DNA of 64,000 nucleotides from Enterocloster bolteae (GTDB lineage Bacteria > Bacillota > Clostridia > Lachnospirales > Lachnospiraceae): NCBI RefSeq assembly GCF_002234575.2, contig NZ_CP022464.2:6014001-6078000 (forward strand), given 5' to 3'. Made by a program: the position numbers and the translations under genes. Shown piece by piece: positions 34,764-41,896 of the stretch. The number at the start of each line of letters is the position of its first letter. Position 1 is the first letter of the stretch. The notes under the pieces are model-generated. The model worked only from the letters and a program-made list of their open reading frames with translations, did no database searches and was not told the origin of the DNA.

Positions 34764-35105
34764 TTATGAATCCTTATCTTTTTTCTCTTTGGGAGGGTCG
34801 CTGAGATACACTTTGTCAAATCTGATTTCCTTCAGACAGCCCTGTTCGGCGCCGACATAGTCTCCCATATAAAAGCCTCCGTCTTCTCCCATCTCGAATA
34901 TCTTTTCCCATTCCTTTTCCGGGCACTCGACTCCGTCAATGGTAATCCGGACCCCTTTGTTCTTGTATCTCTTCAATCCGTCCAGATAGGTTCTCTGGTG
35001 TTTCTTCCGGTCTCCATACTCGACATTTCTTATCATACCGATAAGCCCTCCCCTATTACCGCGGGACAGCCGGACGGCAGCACCAAGGAGTTGTTTCCGT
35101 GACAT
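34764..35105 (-). CDS. Hypothetical protein downstream of the kinase/ATPase genes
   Basis: 113 residues; an internal ATG at 35036 (GGGAGGG upstream) could be the true start, giving 90 residues. Basic N-terminus, then an acidic, Tyr/Gly-rich part (FEMGEDGGFYMGDYVGAEQG) and a charged Lys-rich end. No domain recognised. Same strand as, and 36 bases after, the ATPase gene, so a partner of the kinase system is possible. Confidence 0.5.
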   Translation of the reverse strand: MSRKQLLGAAVRLSRGNRGGLIGMIRNVEYGDRKKHQRTYLDGLKRYKNKGVRITIDGVECPEKEWEKIFEMGEDGGFYMGDYVGAEQGCLKEIRFDKVYLSDPPKEKKDKDS

Positions 35106-35141
35106 ACTTTTGTGCGCCGTTCCCTTCTGTCTCTTTTTTCT

Positions 35142-35798
35142 TCACAAAATCCTCTCAAACCACTGCATGGTTTTATAATCCACTGAAAAAGCATCTACTG
35201 AAAGAGGAACCCTGACCAGAGAAATCCCAAACTGCCTCTCTATCTGTTTTCTGGTGTCCTCGCTGCCAAAGGCAGCCGTATATATCCACCCTGCTCTGCG
35301 TCCTTCCTCCTCTGATAAAAGCTCCAAAAATGCCTCCAGCTTCCATTCGCTCAGTGCCGCCATGACAATCTTCACTTCACACCTGAGCCACTCCGCCCTG
35401 ATGGATGGTCTCAATTCTCCAAAATCAATTATGATTTCGTCATATATTCCACCCAGACAGGACGCCAGTATGCTGGGGTCCCCCTGCATATAATATGTAA
35501 CCCCGAAGATTTTGTATCTGTAATCCGCAGAATCCGCCTGCTTTACGGAACCGGCCTGGCATATATCCTTCATGGTTTTCCACGCGCCATGGTCGTTCCA
35601 CTCAATTACCGCAGTCCTGCGCTGCAGGGCACTGGCCATATAATTGGCCGCCAGGACGCTGAGATGAGTCACCCCTGTTCCCCGTCCTGTTCCTGTGATT
35701 CCGACAACCCTGCACCCTTTCGCAGGCTGCCGGCTGTGTTTAAAATGATTTCTCTTAGAAAACCCCATGATTTTAATAAGCCTCTTTTTCGGTTCCAT
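35142..35798 (-). CDS. ParA/CpaE-like P-loop ATPase-fold protein
   Basis: About 218 residues from ATG 35798; the exact start is unclear because the frame reaches 35828 and overlaps the kinase gene by 130-160 bases. GITGTGRGTGVTHLSVLAANYMA is a deviant Walker A of the ParA/MinD type, with Thr-His in place of Lys-Thr/Ser as in the C-terminal domain of the neighbouring kinase. IIDFGELRPS could be the Walker B place. The missing canonical lysine suggests weak or absent ATP hydrolysis. It is translationally coupled to the kinase gene, so the two likely form a complex. Function unknown. Confidence 0.6.
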   Translation of the reverse strand: MEPKKRLIKIMGFSKRNHFKHSRQPAKGCRVVGITGTGRGTGVTHLSVLAANYMASALQRRTAVIEWNDHGAWKTMKDICQAGSVKQADSADYRYKIFGVTYYMQGDPSILASCLGGIYDEIIIDFGELRPSIRAEWLRCEVKIVMAALSEWKLEAFLELLSEEEGRRAGWIYTAAFGSEDTRKQIERQFGISLVRVPLSVDAFSVDYKTMQWFERIL

Positions 35799-37195
35799 CT
35801 CCTGCCGCTGACGGCTATAGCAGACCACAGCGACTGAAAAAAGGCTTCTTCTCTTTTCTGTCTGAAAGGATTTTCATACTCCGGCGAAACAAACAGCTTT
35901 ATTCCCTTTAAGGCCTTGTCTGAGCTTGTCATGGCCTTAAGTTCCTTTTGGCATATGGTCCGTGTCCCCCGGAATACAAGCACACGGTTCCCATCACACC
36001 GGCCCGCCCATGCCTGATTCATCCAGGATATGTACTGCCTGATGTACCGGCCGTCCCAGGCGCTGGCGCTGCCTGTCCCTAATAAATCTGCCTTCCCTGC
36101 CTTTAATTCCAGCTCCGCCTGCTGCCAGTCTGTCCCATAGTCTTTTACTATGATATCAAATCCTGTCCCCTCATCCAGCTTTACGGCAGGCCCATACCAC
36201 GGCTTTAAGCAGCAGCCGTTCATGGTATAGATTCCAAAACGGTCCGGACGCATACCTGCCCTGCGGGCCATGGTGTCCACTGCCCGGGAGGCGTTATGTT
36301 CCTCATACAGCGCCCGGTATCCGTTTTTGTTCAGAAAACATACCAGCCCAAAGGCCAAATGTGTAGTGCCCGTCCCAGCCTTCATTCCGGTCACAAGCAA
36401 AATATGAGATGGTATTGTCTTTTGTTCCTTTTCTTCTGTCAGCTTCCTGGTACACAGCGCCTGAAGCGCATCCTCCACCTCACCGGCGGAAGCGTACCGT
36501 TTCTCCATATTGGAGTCCATGCATTTTCTGATAATCCGCTCAAAGACCTCCGACAGGGCGGCAGACTGTCCGGCCTCCTCTCTCAGGGTTCCGGCTGTCA
36601 TAAAACGGAGGACTGCACCAATGGCATAAATGTCGGTCCTTTGATCCAACATACGGTCAGAAGCATACTGTTCAGGAGCCGCGCAGCCCACTGTACCGAA
36701 TCGCTTTGGGGCAATGTTTGCCCACCGGCAGCCTGCGGCATGATCAAAATCAATCAGCTTTACGGTGCCGTTGCAGATAATCAGGTTATTTGGTTGTAAA
36801 TCTAAATGTAATATGGGTAATTCACACGCAGAATGCATGTAAGCCACAAGCCCGCAGACCTGCATCCCGTAACGGACTGCCTCTGCCTCTTGAATAGGCC
36901 CCTGATTCGCAATCAGGGCATATAGAGAATATCCTTCAAGATATTCCTCGATTAAATAAAAAAATTCAGAATCTTCTTCTAAATCATAGATCATGGGAAT
37001 CCCAGGATGGCGCAGTTCTTTTAGCACCAATGCTTCCCTTCGGAAAGTGTCATAGTCGGCATCCCTCTTAGAAATGCGCTTTATGGCCCTGTATTCCTCC
37101 AGGCCAATGTGCACTGCCAGCCATACGGTTCCTGCCCGGCCTGTTCCCAATTTGTGCAGCAGACGGTATTTGCCAAATAAAATGGTATTCCTTAT
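35669..37195 (-). CDS. Ser/Thr protein kinase fused to a ParA-like domain
   Basis: Residues 1-260 form a Hanks-type kinase: YRAIKRI (ATP Lys), HLDLQPNNLI (catalytic Asp, Asn), LIDFDHA (metal Asp), GCAAPEQ; all key residues are kept. From about residue 270, LLVTGMKAGTGTTHLAFGLVCFL begins a ParA/CpaE-like domain with a deviant P-loop. There is no transmembrane segment. The nearest ordinary start, TTG at 37150, lies inside the glycine-rich loop (LGTGRAGTVW). The frame continues upstream as RNTILFGKYRLLHK to an ATA at 37193-37195 set five bases after AGGAGGGG and directly after a TGA, so initiation at ATA (a changed ATG?) is the better reading. Confidence 0.75.
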   Translation of the reverse strand: MRNTILFGKYRLLHKLGTGRAGTVWLAVHIGLEEYRAIKRISKRDADYDTFRREALVLKELRHPGIPMIYDLEEDSEFFYLIEEYLEGYSLYALIANQGPIQEAEAVRYGMQVCGLVAYMHSACELPILHLDLQPNNLIICNGTVKLIDFDHAAGCRWANIAPKRFGTVGCAAPEQYASDRMLDQRTDIYAIGAVLRFMTAGTLREEAGQSAALSEVFERIIRKCMDSNMEKRYASAGEVEDALQALCTRKLTEEKEQKTIPSHILLVTGMKAGTGTTHLAFGLVCFLNKNGYRALYEEHNASRAVDTMARRAGMRPDRFGIYTMNGCCLKPWYGPAVKLDEGTGFDIIVKDYGTDWQQAELELKAGKADLLGTGSASAWDGRYIRQYISWMNQAWAGRCDGNRVLVFRGTRTICQKELKAMTSSDKALKGIKLFVSPEYENPFRQKREEAFFQSLWSAIAVSGRRWNRKRGLLKSWGFLREIILNTAGSLRKGAGLSESQEQDGEQG

Positions 37196-37353
37196 TCACC
37201 CCTCCTTCGTTACAATATCATCTCATATCCCAATTTTACCCTTTTCTTTGTCACCTGTCTATGGTCGTTATATCTTCCATGGCTTTTCATATGCTATTTA
37301 TACAACCTGAAAACATCCTGCGGCACGATATTTTTTAAATTTTTATGAAATGA

Positions 37354-37383
37354 TTGATATTTCCACCTGTAATGTAGTATATT
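37354..37383 (+). promoter_or_regulatory. Candidate promoter of mecA
   Basis: TTGATA (37354-37359), 18-base spacer, TATATT (37378-37383), about 100 bases before mecA. The leader holds TTTGACACAGAACAGGAAG. Confidence 0.4.
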
Positions 37384-37480
37384 TAAAGTGTAGAAGTCTA
37401 CTTTCGGCCTGAAGTTTCCAAAAATGTCCTGGCCCTAAGCAGATGTCACCACATTTGACACAGAACAGGAAGTGATCCTA

Positions 37481-38230
37481 ATGAAGATAGAACGTATCAA
37501 TGAAAACCAGATTCGCTGTACATTGACCAGCTTTGATTTAAGTGCGCGCAACATAAACCTGGTAGAGCTGGCTTATGGAACAGAAAAAGCCAGGAAGCTG
37601 TTCCGGGAGATGATTCAGAAAGCATCCAATGAAGTGGGCTTTGAGGCGGAGGACATTCCTCTGATGGTTGAGGCGATTCCGCTGTCCAGCGAGAGCATTA
37701 TGCTGGTCATCACTAAAATCGAAGATCCGGAAGAACTGGATACCCGTTTTGCCAAGTTCTCACCTTTCACGGACGACAACCAGAATTCCCTTGTGTCGCA
37801 GCTGGCCAGCGAGTTCCTGGAGGGTGCTCCGGATTCCCTGAACTACCTGGAGCCAGGTTCCGTGGAACAGGTTGGGGATGAGAGCGGTACGGACGGTGCC
37901 TCTGAAGCTCCTGCCAAGAAGAATACAGGCTCCGTAGCCAGCAGCCGCATTTTCCGCTTCAATAGCCTGGACCGCATAAGCGAGGCTTCCCGGGCCGTAT
38001 CCGGAATCTATGACGGCGTTAACACGCTGTATAAGAAGCCCGGAACCAGACAGTATTATCTCATTGTAAAACGCCTGGACTGCGGGGACCTGGATTTCTC
38101 CCGCGTGTGCAACATATTGGCAGAGTATGCCACCAAGCTGTCAGGGGAATCTGCCAGCGAGGCATATTTTAAGGAGCACTACGAGGTCATCATTCAGGAT
38201 AACGCCCTTCAGAATCTTGCCAGGATTTAG
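37481..38230 (+). CDS. mecA: Adaptor protein MecA
   Basis: 249 residues from ATG 37481 (AGGA ten bases upstream). MKIERINENQIRCTLTSFDL is the classical MecA N-terminus, which binds target proteins; the C-terminal half (FRFNSLDRISEASRAV, YYLIVKRLDC, ARVC/ILAEYATKLS region) matches the ClpC-binding domain. MecA brings substrates to the ClpC-ClpP protease in Firmicutes. A Ser/Asp/Glu-rich linker (about residues 125-150) separates the two domains. Own promoter and terminator. Confidence 0.92.
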   Translation: MKIERINENQIRCTLTSFDLSARNINLVELAYGTEKARKLFREMIQKASNEVGFEAEDIPLMVEAIPLSSESIMLVITKIEDPEELDTRFAKFSPFTDDNQNSLVSQLASEFLEGAPDSLNYLEPGSVEQVGDESGTDGASEAPAKKNTGSVASSRIFRFNSLDRISEASRAVSGIYDGVNTLYKKPGTRQYYLIVKRLDCGDLDFSRVCNILAEYATKLSGESASEAYFKEHYEVIIQDNALQNLARI

Positions 38231-38258
38231 GAGCTAAACATATTGAACGATTGAAAAC

Positions 38259-38294
38259 ACCCCTGAGGCCGTATCGACCCAGGGGTATTATTTT
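38259..38294 (+). terminator. Terminator after mecA
   Basis: ACCCCTG / CAGGGGT stem (38259-38265 / 38280-38286) followed by ATTATTTT. Confidence 0.8.
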
Positions 38295-38348
38295 GCCTTA
38301 AACGATTTCATGCTGATTGGAATTAGATTCCCTGAAAGCCCGGAACAG

Positions 38349-39026
38349 TTACTTAAAATATGCCGGGTACTGGTCTCTGAACATCTGCTCGTTCAACATC
38401 CACCTGTTCAGATGGAGATCCATTGTCTCTGCGGCCAGCTTTTTATCGCGGCTCCGTATTGCCTCCAGCAGTTTTTTATGGTCCTCAATTATCTTATGGT
38501 CCTTAACCGCTGCCACGGACAGGCTGCGGATCCTGTCATAGTGAATCGCCAGCCTCTGGCTCATCTCATAGGTAAGCTCCTTGCGGCAGATGGAAAACAG
38601 CTTCCGGTGCATCTCATTGTCCAGCTCCAAAAGCTTCCGGGATGAACCTCCCTCCAGATAAAACTCCTGGAGCCTGATATTCTCATCCAGCCACTGCAGG
38701 TCCTCTTCATCCGCCTGTCCGCAGACCAGCTCAACAGCCGCCTTTTCCAGGACCAGGCGCAGAAAGCGCGCCTCCTCCACCAGATCCACATCAATCAACG
38801 CAATGCGCATCCCTCTCTGGGGGAATATCTCAATGATTCTGGATTCCTCGCTGAGCTGTATGACCGCCTCCCGCACGGGTGTGCGGCTAATGCCAATCAT
38901 CTGCGACATTTCCACATCGTTAAAGGGCGCTCCCGGTTCCAAATCCAGAGATATGATGTTCTCCCGCAGGGTCCGGTACGCATACTGTCTGGCAGTCTCT
39001 CCATGTCTCTTTTCCTCTATCTTCAT
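38349..39026 (-). CDS. GntR family regulator (FCD/FadR subfamily)
   Basis: 225 residues. N-terminal winged helix with EMSQMIGISRTPVREAVIQLS and a C-terminal FCD domain with metal/ligand-binding histidines (NEMHRKLF, LAIHYDRI, DHKKLLEAI, LHLNRW). AGGAGG lies eight bases before the ATG. It follows the YiaK-like and UxuA-like genes on the same strand, so it probably controls this hexuronate operon with an intermediate as ligand. Confidence 0.88.
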   Translation of the reverse strand: MKIEEKRHGETARQYAYRTLRENIISLDLEPGAPFNDVEMSQMIGISRTPVREAVIQLSEESRIIEIFPQRGMRIALIDVDLVEEARFLRLVLEKAAVELVCGQADEEDLQWLDENIRLQEFYLEGGSSRKLLELDNEMHRKLFSICRKELTYEMSQRLAIHYDRIRSLSVAAVKDHKIIEDHKKLLEAIRSRDKKLAAETMDLHLNRWMLNEQMFRDQYPAYFK

Positions 39027-39058
39027 GGGTAAAACCTCCTAATACCAGTTCCCAGGGC

Positions 39059-40069
39059 CTACAGGGACTGTATCTCCTTCCAGACATCATCATCCACGTA
39101 AATCCCCAGCCTGTCATGCTCCTCATGGAACCGGGCGCTTCCCTGGCCCGGCGCCCTGACGCTGCCGCCTTCCTCCGACGGGGCCGAGCTCTTTACATAC
39201 AGGACAGCTGTATCCACGATTTCTTTCATATGGGCATCCGTAGTGGTCCTGCCGGGATCCACCACAATCATGACCTGGGAACAGCCTCCGCAGCTGCCGT
39301 ATCCCTTCTGGTCCATGCCGGCTGCCCCTATACCGTCCGTGAGCACGGACCCCAGGATATCCAACATAAACGAAAAGGCCGATCCCTTCCAATAACCCAC
39401 AGGCAGCACACGGCGGGACTGCTCGATGGCGCCCGGATCGTCCGTCAGATTGCCCTCATCATCAAATCCGCCGGGATAGGGCAGTTTCTCCCCGGCCAGC
39501 CGGGTAACCTGCAGCTTTCCGTAGGAATACTGGGACATGGCCATGTCCAGCTGGAGAGGTTCTCCTCCGTCCGCAGACGGCACAGCCATGACAAAGGGGT
39601 TGTTGCCCAGACGGCATTCCCTGCCTCCCCATGGAGGCATACAGGACTCTGTATTGGTCCACATAATTGCCGCATACCCCTTTCTTGCAGCGTACAGCCC
39701 GTAGGTGCCGCCCCGCATCCAGTGGGTGGTATTCCTGATTCCCACCATGCCGATGCCGTACTGATCCGCCAGCTCCATGGCCCGGTCCGCGCAGTACAGG
39801 GCGTTCAGGACGCCGGGCCCCATGTTTCCATTATAAACCCTGAGGGCGCCAAACTCCCGCTCCAGGGAAGGCTCAGCATTTACGTCCACCCAGCCTTTCT
39901 GAATGTAATTTACAAACCTGGCCACCCGGTTGGTGCCGTGAGAATATACCCCGTCGTAGGTAGTCTCCGTGTGAATACGGGCGCAGGTCTCCGCCTTTTC
40001 CTCAGACATCCCGTATTTAACCAGCACCCTCTTAATCTCACTCTTAATTTCATCAAAGGTTAATCTCAT
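39059..40069 (-). CDS. YiaK-type malate/lactate dehydrogenase family oxidoreductase (2,3-diketo-L-gulonate reductase-like)
   Basis: 336 residues from ATG 40069 (AAGGATGGG upstream). It closely follows YiaK/DlgD of E. coli as I remember it: YSHGTNRVARFV, NTTHWMRGGTYG (catalytic His), MPPWGGRECRLGNNP, and GFDDEGNLT...RRVLPVGYWKGS. These are NAD(P)H-dependent 2-keto acid reductases outside the Rossmann family. It sits between UxuA and a GntR regulator where a uxuB (fructuronate reductase) would be expected. It may reduce 2,3-diketo-L-gulonate, or serve in place of UxuB. Confidence 0.85.
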   Translation of the reverse strand: MRLTFDEIKSEIKRVLVKYGMSEEKAETCARIHTETTYDGVYSHGTNRVARFVNYIQKGWVDVNAEPSLEREFGALRVYNGNMGPGVLNALYCADRAMELADQYGIGMVGIRNTTHWMRGGTYGLYAARKGYAAIMWTNTESCMPPWGGRECRLGNNPFVMAVPSADGGEPLQLDMAMSQYSYGKLQVTRLAGEKLPYPGGFDDEGNLTDDPGAIEQSRRVLPVGYWKGSAFSFMLDILGSVLTDGIGAAGMDQKGYGSCGGCSQVMIVVDPGRTTTDAHMKEIVDTAVLYVKSSAPSEEGGSVRAPGQGSARFHEEHDRLGIYVDDDVWKEIQSL

Positions 40070-40097
40070 GGCACCCATCCTTTCCTTCTGTATGCGC

Positions 40098-41165
40098 CTA
40101 TCGGTTCTGCTTACAGATAGCCTCCCACAGACCATTTAAGTAGCATGCCCCCATGGCTCTGTCATAAAGACCGTATCCCGGCATGGACACCTCTCCCCAG
40201 ACAGCCCTTCCGTGGTCAGGGCGCATGATTCCGTCAAAGCCAATGTCGTACAGCGCTTTCATTATCTCATACATATCCATGCTGCCGTCTGCTGAGAGAT
40301 GGGCAGCTTCCTGGAAATCTCCAGGAGCATTATACTGCAGATTGCGCACATGTGCAAAGGGAATCCTTCCTTTTAAGGACCGGATAATATCCGGGATGTC
40401 ATTTTCCGGATTGCTTCCCAGGGAACCGGTGCACAGGGTAACGCCGTTAAAGTCTGCATCCACAGCCTTCATCAGTTTGAGAAGCCGCTCTTTACCGGTG
40501 ATGATTCTGGCTAATCCGAATACAGGCCAGGCCGGGTCATCCGGATGTATGGCCATCTTAATATCATACGTTTCGCATACGGGCTGGATTGCCTTAAGGA
40601 AATACACCAGGTTGTCAAAGAGGCGGTCCTCATCCACATCCTTATACATGTCAAACAGCTCTTTTATGCGCGCCATACGCTCAGGCTCCCAGCCGGGAAG
40701 CTCAAACCCGTTGGACTTTTCTCCCATGGACTGGAACATATTTTCAGGGTTAATCTTATCAATCTCCTTCTGGTTGTAAGCCAGCACCGTGGAACCGTCC
40801 GGACGCTCCTTAGCCAGATCGGAACGTGTCCAGTCAAAGACCGGCATGAAATTATAGCACACCACTGTAATTCCGGCCTGACCCAGACGCTCCAGAGTCG
40901 TTATGTAGTTGGCAATATACTGCTCCCTGTCAGGAGTTCCCACCTTAATAGCATCGTGTATATTCACACTCTCAATTCCCAGGACCTTTAATCCGCTGGC
41001 TTCCACCTGTTCCTTCATCTGAAGGATACGCTCCATAGGCCAGACCTCCCCGGCCGGAATGTCATACAGGGTGGTAATCACGCCTTTCACGCCCGGTATC
41101 TGCCTGATTTGCTCCAGAGATACAGAATCCACACCCTCCCCGAACCAACGCAATGTCATATCCAT
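40098..41165 (-). CDS. uxuA: Mannonate dehydratase
   Basis: 355 residues, the usual UxuA length. The xylose-isomerase-like barrel shows VCYNFMPVFDWTR, the metal/active-site stretches MAIHPDDPAWPVFGLARI, LCTGSLGSNPEND and FAHVRNLQY, and DGIMRPDHGR. It converts D-mannonate to 2-keto-3-deoxy-D-gluconate in glucuronate breakdown. AAGGAGG precedes the ATG. First gene of the uxuA/yiaK-like/gntR operon. KDG kinase and aldolase are not in this window. Confidence 0.93.
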   Translation of the reverse strand: MDMTLRWFGEGVDSVSLEQIRQIPGVKGVITTLYDIPAGEVWPMERILQMKEQVEASGLKVLGIESVNIHDAIKVGTPDREQYIANYITTLERLGQAGITVVCYNFMPVFDWTRSDLAKERPDGSTVLAYNQKEIDKINPENMFQSMGEKSNGFELPGWEPERMARIKELFDMYKDVDEDRLFDNLVYFLKAIQPVCETYDIKMAIHPDDPAWPVFGLARIITGKERLLKLMKAVDADFNGVTLCTGSLGSNPENDIPDIIRSLKGRIPFAHVRNLQYNAPGDFQEAAHLSADGSMDMYEIMKALYDIGFDGIMRPDHGRAVWGEVSMPGYGLYDRAMGACYLNGLWEAICKQNR

Positions 41166-41283
41166 AACTAATTTCCTCCTTAAATATATACAGTACTTTG
41201 TGCTTCTCCGGTTTTCCGGAAATAAATATTTTAATATACTAATATATTACTCTCTCGATAACACTCTGTCAATACCGGCAAAC

Positions 41284-41325
41284 ACAAAAAAACCCGGCCC
41301 AGTCATATATCCCCTGAGCCAGGTT
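41284..41325 (-). terminator. Terminator of the DUF1858 gene
   Basis: Minus strand: arms AACCTGGCTCAG / CTGGGCCGGGTT (12 pairs with G-U allowed on the RNA), then seven T. It ends the small gene at 41352-41555. Confidence 0.8.
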
Positions 41326-41351
41326 CCTCCAATCACTGTTTCAGATTATCA

Positions 41352-41555
41352 TCAGGCTTTGGCTGACAAAATTTCATTAATCTGAGAAACAAGTGTATCA
41401 CAGTCTATACCGTGTACCATACAGGCCTCTTCCAGAGACTCTCCTTGGGATGCCGGTCAGCCAAGGCAATGCATTCCGGCACGCATCAGGATTGGTGCAA
41501 TGCTGTCATCTACCTGGATCAACTGTCCGATGAGCATGTCTTTACTAATTTCCAT
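41352..41555 (-). CDS. DUF1858 protein with in-frame TGA at the second Cys of CxxC (candidate selenoprotein)
   Basis: 67 codons from ATG 41555 with AAGGAGG eight bases upstream to a stop at 41352-41354, followed by a good terminator. The frame reads MEISKDMLIGQLIQVDDS, then RAGMHCLG, a TGA at 41457-41459 (codon 33), then PASQGESLEEACMVHGID and on to EILSAKA. DUF1858 proteins have GMxCxGCPxSxxETLEEA here, so TGA replaces the second Cys, giving CxxU. A weak hairpin (41432-41448) lies 9 bases after the TGA with a G in its loop, the place of a bacterial SECIS. Either a small redox selenoprotein or a Cys-to-stop mutation. Confidence 0.7.
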
Positions 41556-41727
41556 TATCGTGTCCTCCTTCTATTTCTGCTATCAGTATACCCAATTATT
41601 CGGTTTACCACGCTTCTACCATCATAATACGTTTTTCGACATTTTACAAGTCCAACATGGACTTACATATTTTTCATATTAACCATAATTATCAAGGCTT
41701 GTTAAAAAATATTATCACTATGCCCTC

Positions 41728-41757
41728 TTGACGTGTATACAATGTGCATAATATAAT
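41728..41757 (+). promoter_or_regulatory. Promoter of the split pfl operon
   Basis: TTGACG (41728-41733), 18-base spacer, TATAAT (41752-41757). The hairpin TGTTGC-AAAA-GCAACA (41761-41776) lies at the start of the leader and CCGGT/ACCGG near 41815. A TTGTTAA half-site (minus, near 41848) recalls a Rex-type half operator, but the second half is poor. The gap 41556-41896 has no other gene. Confidence 0.6.
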
Positions 41758-41896
41758 AAGTGTTGCAAAAGCAACAGCATATATCGGGTTTTTTTAGTAG
41801 ACTATGGATGTCCGGTAAAACCGGTATGGCTGTGAAACATTTGGTTAACAATAGTTTTTATATATAGGTTCACGCATTTCACAGGAGGAAAAGTCT

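Noticed and set aside
33796..34860. 354-codon plus-strand frame opposite the GH18 gene
   Set aside because: Shadow of the GH18 coding strand; composition is Cys/His/Leu-rich noise and it crosses intergenic DNA and another gene.
39116..40063. 315-codon plus-strand frame opposite the YiaK-like gene
   Set aside because: Mirror of a gene with strong family motifs; no start signal.
41412..41627. 71-codon plus-strand frame
   Set aside because: It is antisense to the DUF1858 gene, which has a ribosome site, family motif and terminator.
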